NCBI GenBank assembly: GCA_902799345.1
Contig: CADBZW010000017.1
Location: 1-64,000 of the forward strand
DNA length: 64,000 nucleotides
Origin: an uncultured Bacteroidia bacterium
GTDB taxonomy: Bacteria > Bacteroidota > Bacteroidia > Bacteroidales > F082
Reading direction: 5' to 3'
A program made the position numbers and the translations under genes. The notes beneath the pieces are model-generated. The model was not told the DNA's origin. It ran no database searches and worked only from the letters and a program-made list of their open reading frames with translations. How positions within the stretch are numbered: the stretch's first letter is position 1; each line of letters opens with the position of its first letter. This document shows, piece by piece, positions 34,038 to 43,386 of the stretch.

Positions 34038-36986
34038 TTACTTTTCGGTCAATTTTTGATACATTTTAAACAGCCGAGCCACAATCTCGCTCTCGGTGGC
34101 ATCTTTTGGGAAACCGTATGCCTCAAGCACAGCGGCATCGTTGGCGCGATGGGCACGGCGAAGCTCTATGGGCATTAAATCGGGGTCGTACAAATCCGCC
34201 AAAGAACTATCTGGATACAAAGCTCTCGCATCAAGAATTGCGCGTGCGGTTTGTATAATCTTTTCAAGTTGTGTATCCGAAGGTTGAGGCCAAGGGAAGT
34301 CGTTGTAAACTATGTCTTTGGAATAACGATAGTCAGATTTCAATCGTCCGGCAACGACTCTCATCCATGCCATATGGACACTCGATTCCAAAATCCCAAA
34401 ATGATATTCTGAGGCATTGGGGATAATGGTAACCAGATTGGTTGGAATAGTATCACCAGTCAAGAAGCCCATCGGTACATACCTCCTTTTTTCCGACGAA
34501 ACAGCAGGAACAATAATATATGCCTCGGGGTTCAAAGTCTCACGGAAAAGATGCGGTTGGTCAGCCAATTTTTGCCGACCTTTGTCGGGTGAAGAAAGCC
34601 TGTCTTTTCGACAAGCAACAACCCTTTCATATACCAAAGGCATTTTTTTGATTTCTACAGGCGAAGCACCAACAAGCCAAAGACAATACCTAGCCTTGTT
34701 ATTAATAAACTCCTCGCTGCCAACAAGTTTTTTAATGTATTTTAGTGCCGAAGGTTCCTTCTTTATAAAATCTTCATAATCCCGTGCTTCAACGATGAGA
34801 TTGCCACCATCAGCAGGCCTGTCCCCAGTTGTCATTTTAGGCACATCGCAAAGCGGCAGGTTTCTACCTTCTATGAAAACATCTTCGGAGTCAATGAGAT
34901 ATCCATTGATGTTGGATGCTTCGATACATGCATCATGATCATAAATCATCTTCTTTTGCTCAGTATGATTAGCCGAGAAACCAATAATCACGCAATGCAC
35001 ATGGGCTTTCTGGTTGGCTTCACTATCCCAAACGAATGCTCTCCATGCAAAGTCGATATGAACCCCATACCGCGACATTATTGGCTTCCAAATAGCCGCC
35101 ACTTGTTCGCCTTGGGTTATACTATTGGTTGAAACGAACGCTGCCCTGGTATTCGGGCTTGACTCCATTAGTCTTGCCGCTTTGAAATACCAACCCGATA
35201 CATAGTCAACCTTTCCTGACATTTTGTAAGGCTTGCCTTTCTCATCGACCAATACAGATAAAAGGTCCTTCTTTTGCTCTTCATTTTGGATAGAATAGCC
35301 CAGGAAGGGAGGATTACCCATAATGTAATCAAAAACAACATGATAAAAAGTAGGAGTCTTTTGAGATTGGGTCACAACCTCTTTGGTGTGAATTTCAAGG
35401 TTTTCGTAATACACAGGACCTTCTCCTGCCATCGTCACCGGATTGTCATTCAAATCCGTGTATGCCACAGTCCGCTTGGCATAGATTATAGGAGTGTCTT
35501 CTTTCAATTCCCACTCATCCCATGACAAACGCAAAGCATTCCCTTCCTTAATATTAGTATATCGCTTCAATGGTAACGGGTCAAGGATGAAGCCCACTAT
35601 CTCGTCGGTCTCCTGCATCATCTGCGATTCGGCAATCCAAAGGGCCGTTTGAGCCACCGCGCAGGCAAAATCGTTGATTTCGATGCCATAGAACTGACTG
35701 ATACTCACTTTGATGGGGTCGGCCATCTCACCAATGACACGGTCGGTGCCATAAATGATTCGCAACGCTTCGTTTTCGAGTCGGCGCAGCGAGGTATAGG
35801 ATTCTGTGAGGAAGTTACCCGAACCACATGCAGGGTCAAGAAACTTCAACGAAGCCAACTTTTCTTGGAAAGCAAGTGCTTTGTCCCTTTTGGCCTTTGC
35901 CATCGTGACGGCCTTAATATCAGCCAATTCCTTCTTCAAGTCGTCCAAAAACAACGGGTCGATGACTTTGCGGATGTTCTCGATAGAGGTGTAATGCATT
36001 CCTCCGGCGCGGCGTGTTTCAGGGTTGAGGGTGCTTTCAAACACGGCACCGAAAATGGTTGGCGAAATCAGGCTCCAATCGAAATCGTCGGATGCACGCT
36101 GGAGGATAAGTTCACGGATTTCATCATTGATGCGTGGAATCTCGATGTCGCCAGCAAACATACCACCATTGACGTAAGGGAACGCAGCCAGTTTTTCATC
36201 CATATAGGGATCGCGGTCCTCAGGCTTGGTGTCCAACACATGGAACAATTCTATCAGCTTTGTCCTGAAATCGGCAGCCGAAAACTGAGCCATGTAATCA
36301 TGGAACATGTTCTTGCTTCCAAAAACACCCGCATCCTCGGAATAAAGGCAAAACACCAATCGGACACAGAGCTTATTAAGGGCTTTCTGCGACTCCAGAT
36401 TACTGGGGTCTTTGTATTGGGCAAGTATCTTGTCGTACAACACACCGACAATCTCACCCGCCTTGATGCTGACTTCCACCCCCCTCTTGATGTGTGCATT
36501 GGCATCATTCACCAAGAAAGCCAAACGGTGATATTCCTTTTCCAAATCGGCCAATTGGATCACTTCAGGCGCGTCATTGGGATGCTCCATGTCGTGCACT
36601 TCAAAAGTAGTGAAGTTGCAAGCCACAATCCACCGCGGCGCCATCGACAAAGGCAGACCTGCGGCATAGCGACGTGCTTGCTGATAAGGTGTGAGTTCCG
36701 CTCCATCACTTTGCTTAGCCTTGGCAGAGAGGTCGACATGCGAACCTTTCTGCTCAATCAGAACTTTAGTAACACTGATATATGCATCAATGAAGTCAGA
36801 GCCTTTTTCTTTGGTGATGGTCTTCACAGGAAGCTCAAACTGCATCCATGCCATTGGGTTATCGATACCGAAGACATTATGCAGCAACTCCAGCCAAAAA
36901 CGCTGGGTTTCACCTTTCTCATAGCCTTTACCCATCCAATCCTTAGCGAATTGTCTGGCTGCTTGTTTTTGTGTTGTGTTTGACAT
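34038..36986 (-). CDS. MmeI-like single-chain restriction-modification enzyme (type IIG/IIL)
   Basis: 982 residues. N-terminal about 180 residues: MmeI-type N domain with a PD-(D/E)XK-like nuclease motif (D67, then E78-Q-K80 in VLIEQKG). About 180-370: helical spacer (LVFCLYSEDAGVF, AAFPYVNGGMFAGD, GGMHYTSIENIRK). About 375-620: N6-adenine methyltransferase with motif I FLDPACGSGNF (382-392) and motif IV GNPPF (557-561). About 620-900: target-recognition region. The single polypeptide should both methylate and cut DNA near its site; the site cannot be read. No separate specificity or restriction subunit is next to it. It stands between parC and a VWA gene with its own promoter. Confidence 0.9.
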   Translation of the reverse strand: MSNTTQKQAARQFAKDWMGKGYEKGETQRFWLELLHNVFGIDNPMAWMQFELPVKTITKEKGSDFIDAYISVTKVLIEQKGSHVDLSAKAKQSDGAELTPYQQARRYAAGLPLSMAPRWIVACNFTTFEVHDMEHPNDAPEVIQLADLEKEYHRLAFLVNDANAHIKRGVEVSIKAGEIVGVLYDKILAQYKDPSNLESQKALNKLCVRLVFCLYSEDAGVFGSKNMFHDYMAQFSAADFRTKLIELFHVLDTKPEDRDPYMDEKLAAFPYVNGGMFAGDIEIPRINDEIRELILQRASDDFDWSLISPTIFGAVFESTLNPETRRAGGMHYTSIENIRKVIDPLFLDDLKKELADIKAVTMAKAKRDKALAFQEKLASLKFLDPACGSGNFLTESYTSLRRLENEALRIIYGTDRVIGEMADPIKVSISQFYGIEINDFACAVAQTALWIAESQMMQETDEIVGFILDPLPLKRYTNIKEGNALRLSWDEWELKEDTPIIYAKRTVAYTDLNDNPVTMAGEGPVYYENLEIHTKEVVTQSQKTPTFYHVVFDYIMGNPPFLGYSIQNEEQKKDLLSVLVDEKGKPYKMSGKVDYVSGWYFKAARLMESSPNTRAAFVSTNSITQGEQVAAIWKPIMSRYGVHIDFAWRAFVWDSEANQKAHVHCVIIGFSANHTEQKKMIYDHDACIEASNINGYLIDSEDVFIEGRNLPLCDVPKMTTGDRPADGGNLIVEARDYEDFIKKEPSALKYIKKLVGSEEFINNKARYCLWLVGASPVEIKKMPLVYERVVACRKDRLSSPDKGRQKLADQPHLFRETLNPEAYIIVPAVSSEKRRYVPMGFLTGDTIPTNLVTIIPNASEYHFGILESSVHMAWMRVVAGRLKSDYRYSKDIVYNDFPWPQPSDTQLEKIIQTARAILDARALYPDSSLADLYDPDLMPIELRRAHRANDAAVLEAYGFPKDATESEIVARLFKMYQKLTEK

Positions 36987-37010
36987 TTTTACATCATCCT
37001 ATTATGGCTT

Positions 37011-37018
37011 CAAAGATA
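37011..37018 (-). promoter_or_regulatory. Bacteroidota -7 element for the restriction-modification gene
   Basis: TATCTTTG on the minus strand, 25 bases before the start at 36986. Confidence 0.6.
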
Positions 37019-37063
37019 TGCATTTTTTCTGAGTAAAATGCGCTTTTTTGTTAAAAAGAAACT

Positions 37064-39088
37064 TCACTTCCAAAACCGCAGCACGGCAATTTCTCCCAAC
37101 AAAGCCAGCAATGCTATCAAAGCAAAGAGTTTCCATTGCGAACCTTGGTGGGCCATGGCTTCCACCAGGTCGGCGGTGGCGAAGTCAGAAGTGTCGAGGA
37201 CTGCAGCCACGTCGAAACCAGCTTTTTTGAATACAGGCTCGATGGCATCGCGCTCGGCGAAGTCCATCTTCGACTCCACACGGCTTTCGTTCCAGGCGGT
37301 CACACGATTCACCGTGTCGTTAACGAGCAGGTCATAGAAACCCGCCGCTGGCAGGTTGTCATTCAGATAGAGATACACCTTGCCGTTGCGCACTTCCGAG
37401 GCAGGCATCATCTCATAGTTTCTTTCGGCGTTGGCCAAGAGGAAGTGATGGTCGCCTTCGAGACTCATCCCACCTAGCACGAGCATCTTATCCTGCCCTA
37501 TCGTATAGGCCAACTTATCCAACTTGCCACCCATGAAGGCCATCTTGACCATCATCGGCACGAAAAGGGCGTTGTCGGCAAGGTCACTCCACTGGGAGGT
37601 CAAGGTCGTAGCCATCACGAAGGCCTGTCCCTTCCCCACCGACTCCATCATCAGCAACGGGTCGCCGTTCTGCAAAGTCAGCAGAGGCGTGGCCAAGCCA
37701 TTGGGCCGCATCCTGACATGCTGTTTCACCTTGGGCAGGTCGGGATGCTGGGGCAAAGCCAAGATCACGTCGCTGAAGAAGGCATGCTGCTGGGCTATGT
37801 TTTCCACATTCGTGGTGTTGGTGTCGACCTCCATCAAGGTCAAGCCAAGTTTATCATAGAGATAGCGGTCGTTTTTCGGGTCGTCAATCGAAGGAAACAC
37901 CACGAGACTGGCGCCTTCGCTGACGGCATCCAGCAGGGTCTGCTGCAAGGTCTCGTTCATTACGGCGCTTTCGTTCACAATCAGCAGCTGGGCTTGGGCG
38001 AGTGCCGACAAGTCGAAGCGCGAAGGCTCCATCAGCGTGTAACGGAACTGCTCGTCGTCGTCAAACAACAGGGCGCAGTGGGTGCCTTGTTGGCCCAGCT
38101 CCACCACCGAGAGACTCGGCTTCACGTTTAAGACAAAGTTGTATGTATCGTCAAAGATGATGGGATGGTCGGTCAAGGCCACACTGCAACATTGGTCTCC
38201 ATTGCTTTCCACCACAAACTGCATCTCGACATCGGACATTCCGTTTTTCTCAATATCGACGGTCGTCGACGCCACCGTCGCGCCGTTCATGGTGAAGTTG
38301 ACAGGCAGGCCTTTCACCTCCTTGTCGCCTTGGTTGACCACTCTCACCATCAAATCATTGGTCAGTCCAGCCTGAACAATGGGCGATGCCAGCCACACGG
38401 TATCAATATAGAGGTTGGTGTTGAACTCAGGCACCATCGGGACGACTACCACCTGCATCGTCGTATCGGCCTTGGCTGCCGACAAATCGAAGGTGTTGCT
38501 TTGGAAATCGGAATAGACGAACAGCGTGGAGCTCGCAAAACCATGCTGCCTGCTGAGCATTCCGAAACGGTCGATCACCTCGCCCATCGCCACAGGAGCA
38601 CCGTCGGGGTTCATGCGGTCGAGCTGGTCAAGCATCTCCTCTTGGTTCATCGGGTATTCATTTTGCACCTCGAAGCTGTTGGTCATCAAGAGATAGCGAT
38701 TTGACGGGCTGAGTTTGTGCACCAGGTCGCGCGCCGACTGCCGTGCGTCCTCAATCATGGTGGTGCGCTGCGACTGGCCCTTCATGCTCATCGAGTTGTC
38801 GATATAAACGCCCACGAGGCTCTCCGCCGTGTTGACATTCAGCTGTTTCTCGGGACGATACGGGAACGCGAAGGCCAGCACCAACGCAGCGATGAATAGG
38901 CATCGCAGCAACAGCGTCACCAGATATTTCAGTTTCCGTGTCTTGGCGTTTTCCTGCTGGATGGAACGCAGCACGGCGGTATTGCTGAAATACACCAGCT
39001 TATGCCGCCTGAAGTTGAATAAGTGGATGATGATGGGTATCAGCAGGGCGAGCAGGCCCCAGAACATATTTGGATAAAGGAAACGCAT
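37064..39088 (-). CDS. BatA-like N-terminal membrane domain plus VWA domain protein
   Basis: 674 residues. The N-terminal double TM region (about 1-80: FLYPNMFWGLLALLIPIIIHLF, TLLLRCLFIAALVLAFAFP) is the Bacteroidota-specific BatA/TIGR02226 module. It is followed by a von Willebrand A domain with a MIDAS motif DNSMS (about residues 96-100). The rest (about 250-640) is mostly periplasmic and beta-rich, ending in a TM (KLFALIALLALLGEIAVL). Bat-type proteins bind metal and partners in envelope processes; the exact partner is unknown. No other bat genes are nearby. Confidence 0.88.
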   Translation of the reverse strand: MRFLYPNMFWGLLALLIPIIIHLFNFRRHKLVYFSNTAVLRSIQQENAKTRKLKYLVTLLLRCLFIAALVLAFAFPYRPEKQLNVNTAESLVGVYIDNSMSMKGQSQRTTMIEDARQSARDLVHKLSPSNRYLLMTNSFEVQNEYPMNQEEMLDQLDRMNPDGAPVAMGEVIDRFGMLSRQHGFASSTLFVYSDFQSNTFDLSAAKADTTMQVVVVPMVPEFNTNLYIDTVWLASPIVQAGLTNDLMVRVVNQGDKEVKGLPVNFTMNGATVASTTVDIEKNGMSDVEMQFVVESNGDQCCSVALTDHPIIFDDTYNFVLNVKPSLSVVELGQQGTHCALLFDDDEQFRYTLMEPSRFDLSALAQAQLLIVNESAVMNETLQQTLLDAVSEGASLVVFPSIDDPKNDRYLYDKLGLTLMEVDTNTTNVENIAQQHAFFSDVILALPQHPDLPKVKQHVRMRPNGLATPLLTLQNGDPLLMMESVGKGQAFVMATTLTSQWSDLADNALFVPMMVKMAFMGGKLDKLAYTIGQDKMLVLGGMSLEGDHHFLLANAERNYEMMPASEVRNGKVYLYLNDNLPAAGFYDLLVNDTVNRVTAWNESRVESKMDFAERDAIEPVFKKAGFDVAAVLDTSDFATADLVEAMAHQGSQWKLFALIALLALLGEIAVLRFWK

Positions 39089-39157
39089 GTCGTGCAGTTG
39101 CTGGTATTCAAGAATGGGCGGATTCGAAAACCCGCCCGTTCTGATGTTTATACTGAA

Positions 39158-39961
39158 TCAATATCCAAAGAGGCCTCTACCCACGCTGCGACGGCGCACA
39201 CGGTCATGAGAGAATGTACGGCATGCATCGTCTTCTCTTGCCTTCAACGGGATGCCTATGCTAACGCACACTTCAATGCCTTCCGCGAAACGACTGCCCG
39301 AGATGTTATAGGCGTTCACGTTCACGGCGGGCACGGCTTCTTCTAGTTCACTCTTCGTATAGGAGTTGAGGAAGCCATGGTGATAGGAAGCGGTCAACTT
39401 GAACAGCATATCAAAGTTGCCAATGGTCACGAGGCTGCGAAGGCCCAAGCCTCCGAATGCTCCGGCATGGATCAACGGGTAATTGGCATCGCCCACGTCG
39501 ATGGTGGCGTCTATAGGAGCGGGATCGGACCTGTCGATGTGGATATGACCTCCCAAACGGTATCCGCCTTCTGCACCCAACTGAATGAAGGGTTGCAAAT
39601 AAGGCCGGATGGGAATACGGAATTCAAACGGGATGCGGAAATCGACAAAAGCGACCGACATGGCATAATGCACTTGCATGCCCGAAATATGCTCGTAGGT
39701 GATGTCGGTGCCACGTTGCACATAGTCGAACTCGGGGGCGATGACGAACACGTCTCCGATGGGGACGTCGACAAAGACACCGCCCGTCGGCGTAATCTTC
39801 CAGGCCTGAGGCAGGCTGCTCAGATATTTGTTGTTGACATAATGCATCCGAGGCATGTTGATGCCACCCTTGACACCAATGGAAACCGCGTTGTCCTCTT
39901 GCGCCATGACGCCAAAGCCAAACAAGGCCAAGAGGGATGCTATCAATATAATTTTCTTCAT
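39158..39961 (-). CDS. Outer-membrane beta-barrel protein (PorT-like/porin family)
   Basis: 267 residues. The signal peptide ends at FGVMAQ (about 20). The body is an alternating-strand barrel (SIGVKGGINMPRM, PTGGVFVDVPIGDVFVIAPEFDYVQRG, FVDFRIPFEFRIP, FIQLGAEGGYRLG), as in the outer-membrane beta-barrel families of Bacteroidota. Strands later become irregular, and the C-terminal about 20 residues (AREDDACRTFSHDRVRRRS) are basic and not strand-like, perhaps a tail. Role unknown. Confidence 0.83.
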   Translation of the reverse strand: MKKIILIASLLALFGFGVMAQEDNAVSIGVKGGINMPRMHYVNNKYLSSLPQAWKITPTGGVFVDVPIGDVFVIAPEFDYVQRGTDITYEHISGMQVHYAMSVAFVDFRIPFEFRIPIRPYLQPFIQLGAEGGYRLGGHIHIDRSDPAPIDATIDVGDANYPLIHAGAFGGLGLRSLVTIGNFDMLFKLTASYHHGFLNSYTKSELEEAVPAVNVNAYNISGSRFAEGIEVCVSIGIPLKAREDDACRTFSHDRVRRRSVGRGLFGY

Positions 39962-39992
39962 GACTCAAACTTTTTCTTCGCGAAACACTAAA

Positions 39993-40640
39993 CTACCAAT
40001 CAAAATTCTCGGCTAATCCGTTGCCGTCACGATATATGAAGAACGAGCCTGGAGGATATTGACCCAAAAGGCCTCCCGAATCGTCTTCCGCTTTCATGAT
40101 GATGGAAGCAATTGAGAAGTTGGCCATGCCATTGTCGTTCATTGTGCCTTTCATAATGACGCCACGTTTTACCTTGACATGGAACGACTGCCCATTGAAC
40201 GGCACATCGTACGCCTTGTCCTCGATGAAATAAACCGTGAAATCTTTGTTGTGGCCCGTCACGAAAACGGTATCTGTCAACTGTTCTGTGGCTTCGTTCA
40301 AGTCCATGGCAACCACGCCATTGTGTTGCTCCGAGAACCGCAGATACACGTTAGGCTCTATTACCGTCAGAGGCCAGGTGCTGACATTGGAAGTGATGCG
40401 CTGCTTGGGGTCGACCACATACGATCCTTCGATTTTGGGCGGAATGGGTCCTTGGGGAATTGTCCCGAAAACGGCATCGAACATTGGCTTCAACGTGTCG
40501 GGAATCACGGTCAAGATGTCGTCAATGTAACGTTCCTCTCCTATCAAGACAATGGTGTTCTCATCGTTTTTCGTACACGACGCAAACATCATCCCGAAGA
40601 AGACGAGAGCCCAAGCTCCGATTTTCGTTATTCTTTTCAT
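39993..40640 (-). CDS. Lipoprotein of unknown function
   Basis: About 215 residues from the internal ATG (MKRITKIGAWALV); the upstream start is less likely. The lipobox is MMFASC, followed by TKNDEN. The mature protein is beta-rich (YVVDPKQRITSNVSTWPLTV, FNGQSFHVKVKRGVIMKGTM) and shows no known family. It lies between a beta-barrel gene and a T9SS gene and may be co-expressed with them. Confidence 0.78.
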   Translation of the reverse strand: MKRITKIGAWALVFFGMMFASCTKNDENTIVLIGEERYIDDILTVIPDTLKPMFDAVFGTIPQGPIPPKIEGSYVVDPKQRITSNVSTWPLTVIEPNVYLRFSEQHNGVVAMDLNEATEQLTDTVFVTGHNKDFTVYFIEDKAYDVPFNGQSFHVKVKRGVIMKGTMNDNGMANFSIASIIMKAEDDSGGLLGQYPPGSFFIYRDGNGLAENFDW

Positions 40641-40678
40641 AATTGACAAGTTTTATTTCTAACATCAAAAAGCGTAGT

Positions 40679-43312
40679 TTATTGTTCTATAATGACTTTC
40701 CTCGTTACCGACCCCTCCTTGCCAGTAGCCACAAAGAAATAGAGCCCACCGGCATTCTTATCAAGGCTATACTGTATCGAATTGGTCGTTAAGTCATTGT
40801 ATGTCTGGAAGCTATCCAACAATGCGCCCTTCATGTCATACACTTTGACATTGATTTTTCCCGTAAAGTGTTCGAAACAAAGGGTCATCTGACCGTTATT
40901 GGGATTGGGCATCACGCTGAAGTCTGCGCGATTCCCGTTTTGCTCTTCAATGCCATAATAAGAACACACCAGCCAATACCGCTGCGACACACCCTCCTCA
41001 GGAGCACAACGGTTAAACACACGCGCCTTCAGCCATACCGTATCGTCCACTATATTGAGCACAAAAACCTTGCAGCATGAGCCCTTATCCCCTGCAGGTT
41101 CAAGTACCCATTGCAGCGACTCATCCTCAAAGCTCCACGTCACCGTATCCCAAATGCATTCCGGATTAGTGTCAGAAATAAAGAAATCATAGGCATTGAT
41201 TTCGAACTCTGAAGCCGTGATCACCCAATGTGGAGCAGGATTATCCCAATCCATGGGACAAATGGGCGTTGGCGAGGGTGTATAGTCCAGATGCACATTC
41301 ATAGTCACCACGCTGTCGCAGCCCATCTCGTTGACGTAGGTCCTACGATACGAGCCCGACTTCGTATAGACATGGTCTTCAGGATCATAAGCGTCATCGG
41401 TGGTATAATCAAGCCCTCGGTTATCCCAAAAATAGCTGTCACAACTTTCATCGTAAGGCACCGTAAACTCAGTGGTTTCGTAAGTGTTGATTTCAAGATG
41501 CAGGACGAAGGTGCTGTCACATTCCTGGTCGCCAAAGACATTATGGAAGGTCTTGACGATTGGGTCTTTGCTTTCGTAATAGGTCTCACCTGTAATAGGC
41601 CAATAATAGGCGTCACAAGCCACCTTTGTCTCCTCATGATAGTACTCCTCATGGAACTTGAGGTTCAGCCTGTGCTTGATGGGGCAGCCGCCGTTGGGGT
41701 CGTCAAGGACAATCTCGTCGGTTGTGTCTTCATGATAGGTCACACCCGTCTTGTCCCATGTCCAAGAAGGTACGGTCCCGTGTTCATAACACTCATATTG
41801 ATTGAGCACAGGGGGCATTTGAAACTCGCCGACCGACAGCACCAGTTTTTCCACTTTCAGGCAGCCATGAAGGTCCACGGTGTCAAAATAGGCGATTTGA
41901 CCATCCTGGCTATAGCTCACGCCGTGGAAGTTGTAGGTCTCCCCCTCACAGATACTGGGGTCGATGAGTGTTGTGTCATTGGCAGGATACACCGTGAGGT
42001 TAAGTCTGACGATGCTATCGCACCCATGTGAGGTATGGTCGACATAAACCTCTTGACAGGTTTGGTTATAGGAAACGCCGTAGAACTCATAGCTTTCGCC
42101 GGCACAGATGTATTCATTGAGGACGGTCTCGTTGGCTGCCGACCAGTTGTCCAAATGCAGATACACGGCCTTGTCACATCCATATTGGGTTTGAAGGTGG
42201 TGCTCATATACTCCAGGTTCACTCACCATTTCACCATAGAAATCGAAAGTGTCGTTCTCACAGATGGTTTCATAGACGTTTTCAGTCTCATTGGGATGCA
42301 CCACAATTGTGATGCTGACATCCAGCGTACTATACCCGTCATCGAAATGGCAGATATAAGTAGTGCTTCCCACGGGAGGAGTGGCCACCGGATCTTGCGC
42401 CGTTGGGTCATTGAGCGTATTGGCAGGGGTCCAGCTATAGGTATAGTTGCCGATGCCGCCCATAGCCATGGCGTGAAGCGTCGTAGATGCGCCTTCACAA
42501 AGTTCGGTATTGTCGGCATCAACCGCCGCCGTCATCGCTTCCACCGCCACCGTGCATTGGGGCGCTCCGACCAAAACCAATTCGCAGAACGAGATGTCGT
42601 CGAGGCCAAAGTCGTTGCCGCTACCCATGGTGTTTTGGTTCAAAATGGTGATGGTAGCTGAGGTGGAGTTGCCACTAAACCAAAGCTCGTAGAACTGAAG
42701 CCATTGACCAGTATAGGAAGGAGCGGAAAAGACATCACCTATCTGCTGTCCGTTGATGCTAAACTGGAGGCGGGCCTCGTCACCAGCCGCACTGACCGTG
42801 CACACCCAAGTCGAGAAGGCATAGAAGGTATTGGGGGCCACGGTGATTTGCTCCGTCCAGACATTGGTATTAGGCGTCGTCGCACCATTGACAACCATAA
42901 AATTACCCGTACCACCATGACCCGTGCCCAAGAAATCGGGATGGAAATTTGCAGCATTAGGGCCTACATTATAGGTGCTTTCCGGATACAAGTCGGAAGA
43001 ATAGCTATAAGCTGAAGTAAACCCCACATTGCCTTGGTCGAAATTCCCGTTGAAAACGCTCTCGTCGCCTGGGGCATAGCCCGAACAGGTGTAGGTCGTG
43101 GTCACCGAAGGTGAAGCCACCGTAACAGGGCCGTCGGTCACCGACAAGCCCGCTGCAGGCGACCACTGATAATACAAAGCACCGGAAGCCGTCAAGGTCA
43201 CCGATTCACCAGGCTGTATAACAGCCGAAGGTGGTGTAATCACCACAGGCTGTGCAAAGGCACATACAGCCAAAAACGTCAATATAATGGTTGAAAAGAA
43301 TCTAAATCTCAT
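40679..43312 (-). CDS. Large T9SS surface protein with Ig-like and Cys/Tyr-rich repeats
   Basis: 877 residues. Start ATG 43312 (MRFRFF), chosen because the promoter box at 43331-43338 places the transcript start only a few bases before it; ATG 43318 is the alternative. The signal peptide ends at AVCAFAQ. Residues about 22-95 are Ig-like. Residues about 100-250 hold the GNFDQ...GNDFGLDDISF module also present in two other proteins here. From about 330 to 740 there are repeats with spaced cysteines and CDS (YETICENDTFDFYG, YICAGESYEFYGVSY, SICEGETYNFHGVSY). A T9SS type A sorting domain ends the protein (MPNPNNGQMTL to TRKVIIEQ). Likely surface-displayed; ligand unknown. Confidence 0.9.
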   Translation of the reverse strand: MRFRFFSTIILTFLAVCAFAQPVVITPPSAVIQPGESVTLTASGALYYQWSPAAGLSVTDGPVTVASPSVTTTYTCSGYAPGDESVFNGNFDQGNVGFTSAYSYSSDLYPESTYNVGPNAANFHPDFLGTGHGGTGNFMVVNGATTPNTNVWTEQITVAPNTFYAFSTWVCTVSAAGDEARLQFSINGQQIGDVFSAPSYTGQWLQFYELWFSGNSTSATITILNQNTMGSGNDFGLDDISFCELVLVGAPQCTVAVEAMTAAVDADNTELCEGASTTLHAMAMGGIGNYTYSWTPANTLNDPTAQDPVATPPVGSTTYICHFDDGYSTLDVSITIVVHPNETENVYETICENDTFDFYGEMVSEPGVYEHHLQTQYGCDKAVYLHLDNWSAANETVLNEYICAGESYEFYGVSYNQTCQEVYVDHTSHGCDSIVRLNLTVYPANDTTLIDPSICEGETYNFHGVSYSQDGQIAYFDTVDLHGCLKVEKLVLSVGEFQMPPVLNQYECYEHGTVPSWTWDKTGVTYHEDTTDEIVLDDPNGGCPIKHRLNLKFHEEYYHEETKVACDAYYWPITGETYYESKDPIVKTFHNVFGDQECDSTFVLHLEINTYETTEFTVPYDESCDSYFWDNRGLDYTTDDAYDPEDHVYTKSGSYRRTYVNEMGCDSVVTMNVHLDYTPSPTPICPMDWDNPAPHWVITASEFEINAYDFFISDTNPECIWDTVTWSFEDESLQWVLEPAGDKGSCCKVFVLNIVDDTVWLKARVFNRCAPEEGVSQRYWLVCSYYGIEEQNGNRADFSVMPNPNNGQMTLCFEHFTGKINVKVYDMKGALLDSFQTYNDLTTNSIQYSLDKNAGGLYFFVATGKEGSVTRKVIIEQ

Positions 43313-43330
43313 AAACATATAAATAGCCTG

Positions 43331-43338
43331 CAAATTTA
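43331..43338 (-). promoter_or_regulatory. Bacteroidota -7 element for the 40679-43312 gene
   Basis: TAAATTTG on the minus strand; the leader would be only about 10 bases. Confidence 0.6.
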
Positions 43339-43386
43339 GGAAATAATGTGATTGCCTCGCTTATTTGGCTCCAAAAAATACTCAAA

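Noticed and set aside
35649-36983. 444-codon plus-strand frame opposite the restriction-modification gene
   Set aside because: Antisense shadow of a clear protein, with no recognisable features.
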